From Proteles cristata cristata (lineage: Eukaryota; Chordata; Mammalia; Carnivora; Hyaenidae), in assembly GCA_017311185.1 (NCBI GenBank), contig JAESUZ010003107.1, forward strand, positions 124,001-188,000: a stretch of DNA of 64,000 bases. Direction: 5' to 3'. Shown one piece after another: positions 33,321 to 43,439 of this stretch. The position numbers were made by a program, and so were the translations under genes. The notes beneath the pieces are model-generated. The model worked only from the letters and a program-made list of their open reading frames with translations, did not search any database and was not told the origin of the DNA. Position 1 is the first letter of the stretch. Every line of letters begins with the position of its first letter.

Positions 33321-33534
33321 GATGAAAAGCCAGTCTCTGTGCTGTCCAGGCGAGAATCCACATCTCTCCACACTGTCCACGCAAACTCGGCTGCTCCCCG
33401 CCCTGTCCCGCTGTCCCCGTGCCGTGCCACACCGGCTCCTCTGGAGTTCTGCCTTGACCCACAGCCTGCAAGGGTGTGCTCACTCTGGGTTAATTAAGTG
33501 CAATCTCTGTCAGCGGCATTAAGGAGAGTGGCTT

Positions 33535-33910
33535 CAGCTGGCCATTCTCTCCTGAAACAGCAGCAGCCCCTGTCACACGGGGTCCCTCCCTGCGTGGGCT
33601 CCCTGGTGAGCTGCTGCTCTCCATCCCGTTCCTAGGTATGAAATGTTTACCCACTCGGGCCTGTCCTTTCTGCTCCGCATACAGGTGCCATGTCCTGCCC
33701 CAGTAGAATAAAGGGAGCCCCGCATTACTCCCTGCTCTGAGCAAGAAGCAGAGGACAGCGTCTCCCATCTGGCAGGAACAAAAAGGCACCTCAGTGTCAC
33801 ACCTCACTGTCCCCTCTGACAGAGGGAGCTGCCACTCCATATGACGTGTCAGGGAGACGCCACTTAACCTCCACCTTGTGTGGAACAAGTAGCTTCAAGT
33901 GGGAAATAGC
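33535..33910. other. Unique sequence, no gene seen
   Basis: Overlapping frames on both strands without domains; no repeat recognised. Confidence 0.4.
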
Positions 33911-33914
33911 TCTC

Positions 33915-33943
33915 GGGTGGGGGTGGGGGTGGGGGTGGGGGGG
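33915..33943 (+). other. Strong G-quadruplex-type motif
   Basis: Pattern G3-T-G5-T-G5-T-G5-T-G7: five G runs with single-T loops, among the most stable quadruplex designs known in general. Confidence 0.85.
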
Positions 33944-33954
33944 ACCCAAACAGG

Positions 33955-34130
33955 GTTTGGAGACGGGCTCGCCTCAGGTGATCTCTCAGCCCTGCCACCA
34001 TGCGACTCTGGGCAAGTTAGTTATACTCTCTATAAAAAAGGTATAGTCATACCTTTCTTGAAGATATGAAAAATGCAATAACATGTTCATCTATAAAGGC
34101 CATGCACCTAGAAGGCATTCAGGAGATGAT
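33955..34130 (+). mobile_element. MIR SINE, diverged
   Basis: It reads gccaccatgcgactctgggc, aagttagttatactctctat and a cctagaaggcattcaggaga tail. Confidence 0.7.
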
Positions 34131-34174
34131 ACTTATCACCATTCTACCAACGGAGGGGATTTGGAGAGCATCCG

Positions 34175-34268
34175 CTGTTCACCCAGCTTTGCCTGTACAT
34201 CAGATCACCTGGACAGCTGCGTGAAGTGCAGGTCCCTGGGCCCAGGGCCTCTGCCTCGGTAGGTTAGG
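34175..34268 (+). mobile_element. MER5-like hAT DNA transposon fragment
   Basis: It reads gcctgtacatcagatcacct, ggacagctgcgtgaagtgca and ggtccctgggcccagggcct, similar to the 5' half of MER5A. Confidence 0.65.
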
Positions 34269-34439
34269 CCTCGGGCCCTCCGTGTGCTCTGGCTTCAGGA
34301 TGCCAGACAGTTTGTGGAAAAGGGCCCACCTCCCTCCCCTTCCTTGCATTTCAGAGGCCCTAATGTGTGCCAGCTCCTGGGGACTCCATCCCAGGTGAGG
34401 GCCCGATTGAGTTTGACATCGTCTTCACCCAAGAGCACT

Positions 34440-34665
34440 GTGGCGGCTGCTTTGGTTTTGATTACAGGCTGCCTGGCACCGGGTAGCCGTGGCCTGTTCA
34501 CCTGAACTGCCGGCACAAGGCACACATGCTAATTACATGGGTAAGTACTTACAGATTTCCCAGGAACAACAAAGATAATTTGTTTGCTGCATGGCTTGTT
34601 AGGAGGCAAGCCCGGCTCTGGTGACTGGGTGGCTTGTAGATTAGGCCCATGGCCTTTCACCTCCT
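34440..34665. promoter_or_regulatory. Candidate conserved noncoding element or enhancer
   Basis: It has gctttggttttgattacagg, catgctaattacatgggtaa, and a combined SOX/FOX-like stretch aacaacaaagataatttgtt at 34566-34585. No repeat resemblance. Inferred from motif content. Confidence 0.35.
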
Positions 34666-34669
34666 CCTG

Positions 34670-35195
34670 CCCTTGCCTGCTGGTTCTCCAGCTGTGCTGA
34701 TTAGAAGCAGGAGAAATTAAGATCTCTCCCTCACCCCCCACCCCCACTCCCGGCTGGAGGAGGTGGGGGGAGGAAAGCGAGATCTGGCTGCGAGGCTAGG
34801 CCAGGATGAGGACATCTAGCAGGGGTCTCCCCTGCCCAGCCTGAAGCACGTGGAGACAGTGCAGACAATGAGCCGGAAGCAGGGCTTTTTCTCTGGGTCT
34901 CCCTGCGGACCCACACAACATTGCTGCCATTGCTGGTGTGCGTCCCCAACAAGCAGGCTGGGGGCAGGGGGCGGGGGAGGCAGAGGAGGGGTGAGAAGGG
35001 GTATTGCACGAGGGCTGTGGGAGCTGGAGCAGCTGCAAGAGCTGGAGAGGGAAGTTTCTGGGGCCCCCACAAACTCTATGGCAAGAGGGTGGCTGCCATA
35101 GACGGGGAGGGGCACCCCGGACCCTGCCCTTGACTGTTACGGAGCGCACTCTGTCCAGCTGAGAACAGGGTCGTGCCAGAACCCTGGGTCTGAAC
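34670..35195. other. Unique GC-rich sequence with G-rich patch
   Basis: G-rich at about 34755-34775 and 34960-35000. Long overlapping frames on the minus strand (34731-35200) reflect C-rich complementary sequence. Confidence 0.45.
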
Positions 35196-35204
35196 GGCAC
35201 TGTG

Positions 35205-35400
35205 CAAGAGGAATTTCGCCATGGAAATTAGCCAGAGCCCATCTGGCTAAGAGCAACACGAGAGGCCCCATGAGAAGCCGGGCATCGGGGCAGGAAGTCC
35301 TCTCCTTCCTTCTGCCTGAGGGAACAAGAAGGATGGGCTAATTACTATAATTATTATGAATGTTAGTATCCCTTATACTTTTATGTCTTTATGGTTTCAC
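35205..35400. promoter_or_regulatory. Weak candidate noncoding element
   Basis: An imperfect palindrome gaatttcgccatggaaatta (35210-35229) and an AT-rich patch gctaattactataattatta (35337-35356). Low confidence. Confidence 0.22.
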
Positions 35401-35404
35401 ACAC

Positions 35405-35620
35405 CAATAGTCACTATTTATCAATGGCCTACTATGTGCCAGACAATGAAATGGGAGCTCTGCATATGTGATTAGACCTATAACATAGAGGTCGTTAGGT
35501 CCATATTACAGATGAGGAAACTTGCTCAGTGAGGTTAAGTACCTTGATCAAGATAAACACAGAAAGACACAGAACAAGGATTTGGACCCAGGGCCCCACG
35601 TCTTCCCCTGGCCTCAGGTG
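35405..35620 (-). mobile_element. MIR SINE, antisense
   Basis: It reads cctactatgtgccagacaat, acagatgaggaaacttgctc and gaggttaagtaccttgatca, the reverse-complement MIR order. Confidence 0.82.
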
Positions 35621-35624
35621 ACAA

Positions 35625-36165
35625 GCATCCCTTGATGGGCTCCTCCCCACAGGACACTGGGGTGTGTCAGGACCAGAATGCAGGTCTCTCCCTCCCAGGT
35701 ACATGGCCTTCTCAGAGAGGCTGGTGAGTGGAAAAGACAGGACAGAGGATGAGTTATGTGTCCCCTGTCAGGTGTGACGATGAGCAGACCTACAGGGGAG
35801 TCTACCTATAGTCTGGGATGGTGCAAACTCCGTCAGAAAAACCTTGCTGTGTTCCAGTGAGAAGAGCCCTCATCCCAGGCCTCACGCCCCTCCTTTCCCT
35901 TAAGCTGCAGGCGACTTTGAAAATAGATGGAAACTCTGTCTATGGGGGCTGGGAACACAGTCTCCTCCCAGTACTGAGGCCAGTCTGGGCTGGGCTTCGG
36001 TAAAGGACCTGAGAAGCTAGCAGGCTGTTGGGGGGATGGGCTCAGTAAAACGACAATGCCAACCGTTTGATCACCTATTCTCCATGCCCTGGACTTGCTC
36101 TCACACTGCATCTATTTATATCTTTTCATTCCGGTTTCACTAACCATCATGCCTCTATATTCCCT
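35625..36165. other. Unique sequence, no gene seen
   Basis: No repeat or exon is recognised. Confidence 0.4.
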
Positions 36166-36182
36166 TAAAAAAAATGTTAAGA

Positions 36183-36413
36183 GGGGCGCCTGGGTGGCTT
36201 AGTCAGTTAAGCGTCCGACTTTCGTTCGCTTAGGTCATGATCTCGCGGTTCGTGGGTTCGAGCCCCGCATCGGGCTCTGTGCTGACTGCCAGCTCAGAGC
36301 CTGGAGCCTATTTCAGAGTCTGTATCTCCCTCTCTCTCTGACCCATCCCCTGCTCACGCTGACTCTCTCTCTCTCTCTCTCTCTCTCCTAGAAATAAATA
36401 AAAAATATTTTTT
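36183..36413 (+). mobile_element. Young felid tRNA-Lys SINE with intact B box
   Basis: The head is intact. The A box is tggcttagtcag (36195-36206) and the B box ggttcgagcc (36255-36264) matches the consensus. Target-site duplication aaaaatgttaag (36170-36181 and 36414-36425). A four-base ttcg duplication makes actttcgttcgcttagg where sibling copies read actttcgcttagg. Confidence 0.96.
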
Positions 36414-36425
36414 AAAAATGTTAAG

Positions 36426-36720
36426 TTGCTAGTGTGGGAGAATTTATTCAAGGCAAGTAAATTCTGCCCATGGCCACCGGGCAGACTTCTATCCCCGGAC
36501 CTAAGACTTCAACCCCTTAGCTGTTGAGAAAGAAACCTCTCCTGACATCATTAGTGTGTCCAAGACAGCCCTGTTTGCACATATTTGTGTTCCTTCCAAT
36601 TAAGGTGATTCATTAAACCTCTGGCAGAATTCATTTTTATTCCTCGATAAGAAATTTCAAATAAATACATTCAGTCATGGAAAGAATCCTTTGACAGAGC
36701 ACATGTCCTAATTTTGGCCG
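36426..36720. promoter_or_regulatory. Candidate conserved noncoding element or enhancer
   Basis: Unique AT-rich sequence abutting the SINE. It contains gtttgcacatatttgtgttc, ttccaattaaggtgattcat and attcctcgataagaaatttc, with no repeat resemblance. Inferred. Confidence 0.38.
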
Positions 36721-36724
36721 ACGG

Positions 36725-37105
36725 AATGTAGTCCTCAGATCGTCAGCTGGGAATGCGCAGGAGAGACCTAGGGGCAGTTCTGCAGACTTTGTGCAAGGGA
36801 GGAGGTGAGCTGGCCAACTTGACTCTGGCCACTTGGTGGGAAGCCGGGGAGCTCACACTCTAGCCTTGGGGCCTGGGGACAGCACCCAAGGTTTCAGCAG
36901 GGCCCGCAGGCCCCATGGCTCAGAAGCGGAGGTGCCTTTCCCTCACCTGTTGTGGAATGGGGTAAGCACCAGCCTCAGCCAACACTGGGTTTCTGCCCGG
37001 ATGTAAACCTGGGCTATACTTCCTGTTCTGAGTGACCGGGGAGGAGCATCCATCACTCCAGGCACCAGGCCTCCCCAGAGGAGGCCACTGGCTACAGAAA
37101 CATAC
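36725..37105. other. Unique sequence, no gene seen
   Basis: GC-rich with no recognised exon. Confidence 0.4.
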
Positions 37106-37109
37106 CTTG

Positions 37110-37215
37110 ACAGAGACTCGGCAGGCTGAGTCTATCCTTGACTCTGCAACATGATGATTTGGGCTCCTTGATGCTCCTCTCTGAGCCTTGGTTGTCTTCA
37201 GATGGAAGACATTTC
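37110..37215 (+). mobile_element. MIR SINE fragment
   Basis: Diverged MIR core with gactctgcaacatgatgatt and tctgagccttggttgtcttc. Confidence 0.5.
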
Positions 37216-37219
37216 TCAG

Positions 37220-37395
37220 GTACCTACCATGTTACCAGATTTGCAATTCTAAACCTTGCCAGCAACCCCAACCGGTTCCATTTTACAGATGAAGAGATTG
37301 TTGCTTAGAGAGATTGACTTGATCAAGACCATATGACTATAAGAGAAAGATCCAGAATAAATTCAGGACTCTTGGTTCAGGATTCTGTGGAGACT
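37220..37395 (-). mobile_element. MIR SINE, antisense
   Basis: It reads ggttccattttacagatgaa, agagattgacttgatcaaga and ccatatgactataagagaaa, the reverse-complement MIR core. Confidence 0.7.
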
Positions 37396-37649
37396 TCAAA
37401 GGGTGCCAGTGATCAGGGTCCTGGCCTGGTGGCTGCCCCTGAAAAAACAAACAGGGCTCAGGCCTCCAAGTCTGAGGCCCCCTGGGAGCACCCAGAGTTA
37501 GGAAGGGGATACCACCTAGACCGTGGGTGGGCAGGCAGCAAATGTTCAGGGCTGCAAAAATCCACGTTTCCAATTCCAAGACACAGCATTGGACTCTAGC
37601 AGAACAGGACTAGAATCTGAATTCCAGGTATGGTCTGAGGAGAGAGGAC

Positions 37650-38345
37650 ATGGTGGAGGAGTCCTATATCTATTAGGAGACATTTGACTATAAGCAACAG
37701 AAAATCTAAGAATCATTAAGTCAAATAAGGGGTTGTTTCTCCCACAAAACAGGAAATTAGAGGTAAGTGGTTGATGGTATTAATTCAGCCACTTAAATAG
37801 TACTATCAAGGATACAGTTTATTTCTGCCTTGGCTTTCTGCCACCCTATGTTGGCTTTTTGTTCTTATGCTTATCTACTTTTATGATATTCATGTGACTG
37901 CTGTAGCTCCAGACATTACATCTGCATTCAAGGAAAGGAGACATGGTACCAATGGCATCTTCCCTCTTAATCAGGAAATCAGAAGCCTTCAGCTTCCCAG
38001 TTGAAAGATGCGATAAGCAGGTTGAAAATGTAGAAGACAGGAAGGGAGAGAGGGAGGGAGGAAGGAAGGAAGAAGGGAAGGGAGAGAGGAAGAAAAAAAA
38101 GGTAAGAATTCTTCTCAAAGCCTTCTCTTACATCTTTTTGTACAGAATGGAGCTATGTTGTCACTTTTAGCTGAAAAAGGAGCTGGGAAGCAGATTATCT
38201 GCCTTTTACCTTCTGTGGTGAGAGAAGAGCAAGTGAGAAGGAGATTGAGAAAAGCTACTGAGTTTGTCACCAACAGAATCTGCCATGGGATTCTCCATCT
38301 TGGTCATGTCACAGCATTCAAGGATAAATCACACAAGTCTGTCCC
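37650..38345. repeat. Old interspersed repeat, family not assigned
   Basis: It contains gactataagcaacagaaaat near 37687 and gactgctgtagctccagaca then ttacatctgcattcaaggaa near 37897. Such words recur in a common mammalian interspersed repeat (also near 45180-46110), but I cannot name the family with confidence. A purine-rich patch lies at about 38040-38100. Confidence 0.45.
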
Positions 38346-38424
38346 CGTCCACACACGTTCACACATGCTGTTTCCTGGAATGGGGACCCCCCCCAATCCC
38401 ATTTCGATACCTCTCATATTTGCC

Positions 38425-38766
38425 TAACAAAGCCCTCAGTGTATTCTGGAACTATACTTTTAGAGCAATTTGGCAACATGTTTCAAGGGCCATAAAAGCA
38501 TTCATAAATTTCAACCCAGTATTTCCACTTCTGAGAATTTATTTGTTCCAAGGAAATAACCCAGTGGGCGGGGGGAATGCTCCAGGATGCTCACTGCAGC
38601 TTTAGAAATAAGAAACAACCTAAAGACCCACCAGTAGAGGAATGGGTAGTTAGATCATATACACTCATGGCATATTGCACGGCCATTAAAAGTGACCGTT
38701 ACAAATTTCACCTAGTAATATAAAAAAGGACTATGATATAATGTTATATTAAAAAACAAAACATAC
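38425..38766 (+). mobile_element. L1 LINE ORF2 3' end
   Basis: It reads gcaatttggcaacatgtttc, aacccagtatttccacttct and gaatttatttgttccaagga, and cacggccattaaaagtgacc near 38679. This is the last part of ORF2 in an old L1. The element resumes after SINE insertions. Confidence 0.85.
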
Positions 38767-38892
38767 AGGGGTGCTCCCCCTCCCCAGCTCAGTTGGAAGA
38801 GCATGCAACTCTTGATCTTGGGGTCATGAGTTCAAGCCCCATGTTTGGTGTCGAGATAACTTAAAAAATAGATTTTTAAAAAAACTTCTAAA
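38767..38892 (+). mobile_element. Older carnivore tRNA-Lys SINE, short form
   Basis: It reads ttgatcttggggtcatgagt then tcaagccccatgtttggtgt with a gataacttaaaaaataga tail, the older canine-like SINE form without the felid extension. Duplication aaaacatac (38757-38765) recurs as aaaacatat at about 38894. Confidence 0.9.
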
Positions 38893-38904
38893 AAAAAACA
38901 TATA

Positions 38905-39113
38905 GGGGCGCCTGGGTGGCTTAGTCGGTTAAGCGTCCGACTTTCGCTTAGGTCATGATCTCGCGGTTCGTGGGTTCGGGCCCCGCGTCGGGCTCTGTGC
39001 TGACTGCAGGCTCAGAGCCTGGAGCCTGTTTCAGTCTGTGACTCCCTCTCTCTCTGACCCTCCCCTGCTCACGCTGTCTCTCTCTCTCTCCTAGAAATAA
39101 ATAAAACATTTAC
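38905..39113 (+). mobile_element. Young felid tRNA-Lys SINE inserted into the previous SINE's tail
   Basis: The head is intact; the B box is changed to ggttcgggcc. The duplication, an A run plus catata, lies at 38890-38904 and again at about 39114-39129, showing insertion into the A-rich tail of the older copy. Confidence 0.95.
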
Positions 39114-39132
39114 AAAAAAAAAACATATAATC

Positions 39133-39343
39133 AGGGCACCTGGGTGGCTCAGTCGATTAAGCACCGACTTCAGCTCAGTTCAGATCTCGTGGTCTGTGAG
39201 TTCAAGCCCCATGTCAGGCTCTGTGCTAACAGAGCCTGCAGCCTGCTTCGGATTCTGTGTCTCCCTTTCTCTCTCTGTTCCTACCCCACTCACACTCTGT
39301 CTCTGTGTCTCAAAAATGAATAAACATTTTAAAAAAAAATTTA
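39133..39343 (+). mobile_element. Felid tRNA-Lys SINE, third in tandem
   Basis: It reads agggcacctgggtggctcag at the head and ctcaaaaatgaataaacatt at the tail. I see no clear duplication of its own. Confidence 0.92.
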
Positions 39344-39384
39344 AACAAATATTAGTCAAATATAGTTTTTAAAATGCAAAATTG

Positions 39385-39772
39385 TCTTAGCGCAGACTGC
39401 CATAACAAAAAATCATAGACTGGTTGGCTTGATCAACTGAAATTTATTTCTCACAGTTCTGGAGACCAGAAGTCCAAGAGGTCACGTTGCCAGCAAGGTC
39501 CAGGAGTGGTGAGAGCTCTCTTTGGGTTTCAGATGGCTGTCTCCTCGCTCTGTTCTCACAAGGCCTTTCCTAGGTGTGTGCACAGACACAGGGAGCTCTG
39601 GTGTCTCTTCTCCTCCTTCTAAGGGCACTAATCCACCATGTGGGCCCCACCCTCATAAACTCATCTTAAGTATCTCCCAAAGGCCCCATCTTTAAATAGC
39701 ACATTTGGGGGTTGGGCTCAACATATGAATTTTGGTAGAGCACAATTCAGTCCATAGCAGTACTTACACATA
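39385..39772. mobile_element. Old interspersed repeat, probably LTR-derived
   Basis: It starts cagactgccataacaaaaaa, has a tttatttctcacagttctgg block and ends tttggtagagcacaattcag then tccatagcag. The same order is seen in a widespread mammalian repeat that I associate with ERVL/MaLR-type LTRs, but the exact family is uncertain. No internal retroviral genes are present. Confidence 0.5.
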
Positions 39773-39774
39773 TG

Positions 39775-39895
39775 CCTGCCTTATAGACAAAGATTTGATG
39801 GGAGCTCACAAAAGTCATTGGCTTACAGTGATGGGATTATGGGTGATGTTTTCCCTCTCTGTCATTCAAAATTGCTGTAATGGTGTTATGTAGGG
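39775..39895 (+). mobile_element. L1 3' end remnant
   Basis: gtgatgggattatgggtgat then gttttccctctctgtcattc is typical of an L1M 3' untranslated tail; it may be the end of the L1 that starts at 38425. Confidence 0.6.
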
Positions 39896-40093
39896 TTTTT
39901 TAAAGTTTATTTATTCATTTTTGAGAGACAGAACATGTACAAGTTGGGGAGGGGCAGAGAGGGAGAGGGAGAGAATCCCAAACAGGCTGTGCACTATCAG
40001 CAGAGCCCGATGTGGGGCTCAAACTCACAAACTGTGAGATCATGACCGGAGCTGAAGTTGGACATTTAACTGACTGAGCCACCCAGGTGCCCC
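39896..40093 (-). mobile_element. Carnivore tRNA-Lys SINE, antisense
   Basis: Head ends gagccacccaggtgcccc. Imperfect duplication tgttatgtag (about 39879-39888) versus tgttaagtag (about 40097-40106). Confidence 0.93.
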
Positions 40094-40150
40094 TTGTGTT
40101 AAGTAGTGGTTTTGTTTGTTTGTTTGTTTCTTAAGAGAACTACTTAATTA

Positions 40151-40360
40151 TTTTTTTAATGTTTATTTATTTTTGAGAGAGACAGAGAGAGACAGCACGA
40201 GCAAGGGAGAAGCAGAGAGAGGGAAACACAGAATCTGAAGCAGGCTCCAGGCTCTGAGCTGTCAGGACACACTCCGACGCAGGGCTCGAACTCATAAACT
40301 GTGAGATCATGGCCTGAGCCAAAGTCGGAAGCTTAACTGACTGAGCCACCCAGACGCCCC
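40151..40360 (-). mobile_element. Carnivore tRNA-Lys SINE, antisense
   Basis: Tail tttttttaatgtttatttat, head gactgagccacccagacgcc. A (GTTT)n-like run (gtttgtttgtttgtttc) precedes it at about 40113-40130. Confidence 0.93.
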
Positions 40361-40414
40361 AAGTAGTTTTTAATATAATGCATGTATTGTGGGATAGGAT
40401 AAAAAATGATCCAT

Positions 40415-40475
40415 TTTTCAAACCTCAGCTCACATGCCACCTCCTCTAGAAAGCCTTCTTGGGTTTTCCCCAAAA
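40415..40475 (+). mobile_element. L2 LINE fragment
   Basis: ctcagctcacatgccacctc then ctctagaaagccttcttggg matches the L2 3' region. Confidence 0.65.
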
Positions 40476-40479
40476 CACC

Positions 40480-40730
40480 TTTTCTGAAGTTATTTTACTG
40501 GGCCATGTGCTCTTCTGGAGCAAGGGCCATGAGCAGTTCCCCTTTGTTCCTGCCTATGATAGACCAAATGGTATAGGATGAGAATTCAGACAAGGGACCC
40601 AGTGTTAGGAGTTGGAGAAGGATAGGTGATATGTGCAGGCAGCAACCAGGCATGGGATTTAAGAAACAGAGGGGCACCAGCAGGTTCAACCTTGAAAATT
40701 AGGGACACAAACTTCCAGACACTGAACAAA
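40480..40730. other. Unassigned sequence, no gene seen
   Basis: No clear repeat or exon. Confidence 0.35.
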
Positions 40731-42540
40731 AGCTGGTCTTTCTAGTCCTTTTAAACTTAGTAGTAGCAGTAGTAGTTGTTGTTGTAGTAATACATGTATA
40801 CATACTCACCGTAAAAAAAAAAAATTAAAATATTTCAGATAAAGCCCACCTTGCTCCTTACACAATCCTACTCACCTCCCCCAAGGATTGTCAGTTTGGT
40901 ATGCACCCTTCTGGAATATTCTTATGCACATAGCTTCAAAGCAAGTATCTGTGTTTACATAGAGCCAGATTGTTCTGTGACTTGCTTCTCTCTCATGAGA
41001 CCTTTTCACTGAATCACTACTAAGGATGCAGAGGTCTGCTTCATCTATTTGGACATTAGAAAACCATCACTAATGTGGATACTTAAAAATGTATTTAGTT
41101 CTTTCTCTATTAAGGAGCATTTGGGTTGTTTCCGACTATTCCCATTTCCGCCACTGCCATCCTGGCTGCTGCAACCGGGCGGGCGTCTTTGTGTTCCCAG
41201 AGCGTTTCTCCAGGAGATGTGGGATGGCTGTGGTGAAGAGTCTGGACATTGTGCGTTTTCACAGGCGCTGCCAGACCACGCTCTATAAACACCATGACAA
41301 CTTCCGTTCTTACCAGCGGTGGAAAAGGTGTCTGTTGCCCTTAAACTGTTGCCAACAGTAGCTATTGAGAATCTTTTGTAAATCCTGCAGATCTGATGGG
41401 TGAAAAACATTAACTCGTATTGTTTGACTTGCATGTCTTTGATGACTAGAGCGGCTGAGCCTGTTAGACATTTAATTGGCCATCTGCAGCTCCTCCGAGG
41501 TGAGCGGTCCGTAACCGACTATCACTCATTTTTTCTAGGATGGTTTCTCTCTTACTTTATTTGTGGGCATTCATTACATATCCTGAATATGAATCCTTCC
41601 ATTGGGCTGTGTTCCAGATGCCTCCTTCTAGAGTGTCACTTGTCTTTTAACAGTATTCATGGTGTCTTTTGTCATGCAGCAGTTTTCGATTGGGACATAA
41701 TCAATGTTAGCAGTCTTTTCCTTTACGGTTTCTGTGTTTCATGTCTTGCTAAAGAAAGCCTTTCCTACCCCAAGGTTATAAGCAAATTCTCCTATATTTT
41801 CTTTTAATAGTTTTATAGCTTTGTTTTTTCACTCTTAGCTCTCTAATCCATCTGGAATTTATTTAGTGAGTAGTATGAAGCAGGAAGCAACTTTCTGCTT
41901 TTTCACGAGGACAGTCAGTTGTCTCTACAGTATTTATTGAAGAGCGCATCCTTTCCCTACTGTTTTTATTTATTTTTTTTAATGTTTGTTTATTTTGAGA
42001 GAGAGAGAGAGAAAGAACATGAGCTGGGGAAGGGCAGAGAGGGAAAGAGAATCCTAAGCAGACTCCAGGCTGACAGCACAGAGCCCAACACAGGACTCGA
42101 TCCCATAAAGCATGAGATTGTGACCTGAGCCAAAGTCAAGAGTCAGATGCTGAACTGACTGAGCCACTCCCTACTGCTTTTAAATGCCACTTTACCACAC
42201 CGAATTCCAAGAACCCTTCCTAGACTCTGTTCTGTGACCTTGATCCTCATGTCGTGTCCCATGCCAGCACATCACCATTTTAATTAGCACAGCTTGGTGG
42301 TGTTTTATTATCTATAGGGCATGCCACCTTCACTGTCCTTTATTAATTATTTTTTGACTATTCCAACAGTTATTTTTCTTCCAGATTAGTTTTAGAATTG
42401 ACTTGTTAATATCACACACACACAACACACACAGACAAATCCTGTTGTGATTTTGATTGGCATTATGTTGCATTTATAGAGTTATTTGGGAATTATTTGG
42501 GAAGAAGTGCTATCTTCACAGTGGCACATGCTCTCACTCA
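40730..42540 (-). mobile_element. L1 LINE fragment, 3' end to ORF2, antisense, split by a SINE
   Basis: Reverse-complement L1 is read continuously: gcatttgggttgtttccgac near 41117, agtattcatggtgtcttttg near 41651, ttgctaaagaaagcctttcc near 41746, gcatttatagagttatttgg near 42471. It is about 1.6 kb long without the SINE at 41969-42168, the largest L1 piece in the window. Open frames within it are too short and broken to be active. Confidence 0.85.
41969..42168 (-). mobile_element. Carnivore tRNA-Lys SINE, antisense, lacking its first bases
   Basis: The tRNA-derived end stops at gagccact, about ten bases short of the usual ccaggtgcccc. The target-site duplication ccctactgttttta (41955-41968) versus ccctactgctttta (42169-42182) shows that the loss happened at or before insertion into the L1. 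Confidence 0.94.
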
Positions 42541-42544
42541 AGGG

Positions 42545-42765
42545 CTCTATCTACTTATGGCTGCTTTTCTGTCTCAGGCCTGATGCTGAGGCCAACTCCA
42601 CTGCCTCCTAGCTCTGTGATCCTGGGGGGAGTTGAGGGTTGCTCAGCCTCTGAGTCCTGGCTGAGGTAAGATCACTACTTCCTGCCCCAGAGCTGATGGA
42701 GGCCTGACTGAAAGCAAGCATGTGAAAACACTGGATCTTGAGCATTTTATTTAAGTTGAATGACC
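42545..42765. other. Unassigned sequence
   Basis: No exon recognised. Confidence 0.35.
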
Positions 42766-42784
42766 CAGGACAGTGAGTTCTTTG

Positions 42785-42936
42785 GGTGGTTTTTTGGTTT
42801 GTTTTTTTTCTTTGTTTTAAGTAGGCTTCACGCCCAGAATGGAGCCCAAAGCAGGGCCTGAACTCAGGCCCCTCAGATCAAGATGAGAGCTGAGATCGAG
42901 TCAGAAGTTTAACTGACTGAGCCACCCAGGTGCCCC
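42785..42936 (-). mobile_element. Older carnivore tRNA-Lys SINE, antisense, short form
   Basis: It reads ggcctgaactcaggcccctc and ends gagccacccaggtgcccc. Duplication acagtgagttcttt (about 42770-42783) versus acagggagttcttt (about 42939-42952). Confidence 0.92.
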
Positions 42937-43054
42937 AACAGGGAGTTCTTTGAACAGTCCTAAGAGGGAGAGGAGAAGACAATGTATTCATTTTATTAGA
43001 CTCACGCAGTTTACAGGGTGGAAGGGTGGAAGGGTGGCATGGAGAGAGAGTCAA

Positions 43055-43210
43055 AGAACCAAAATGTTGAGCACTGTGTAAGGTACTTTACATATATTAC
43101 CTCATTTGTCCTCAAAACAAGCCGGTGAGGTAGGTACTATCATCTTCTTTTTATAGCTGAGAAAACGATGATTCAGACAATGACCTGTCTGGACTGAGGC
43201 AAGGCTCTAC
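43055..43210 (-). mobile_element. MIR SINE, antisense
   Basis: It reads actttacatatattacctca, gaggtaggtactatcatctt and agctgagaaaacgatgattc, the reverse-complement MIR order. Confidence 0.78.
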
Positions 43211-43289
43211 TAAGCTTCAACCTGTACCCCCTGTCCTGTCCTTCCCGGCCTCAAGGCCAATGCTACTAGAGGGTCTGCTGAAATTTAAT

Positions 43290-43390
43290 GAGCACGGGAC
43301 AGACTTAGCCCCAAGATACACATGTGAGCATTGAGCACTTAGCACAGTGTCTAGCACATATTAGGAGCTTGTTGAATTAGATTGGGACAA
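43290..43390 (+). mobile_element. L2/MIR 3' tail fragment
   Basis: tagcacttagcacagtgtct then agcacatattaggagcttgt and a gttgaat ending. Confidence 0.65.
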
Positions 43391-43439
43391 AGTCTAAATA
43401 TTATAATGTGAATGCTACAGATAGTACAGTAACTGCTAG

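Noticed and set aside
39385..39772. Endogenous retrovirus with genes
   Set aside because: Only a short LTR-like or old interspersed repeat is present; no gag, pol or env reading is seen, and the family name itself is uncertain.
41400..41807. 135-codon plus frame that looks like a membrane protein (Leu/Phe-rich)
   Set aside because: It is the reverse complement of L1 ORF2; the hydrophobic reading is a known artefact of antisense L1.
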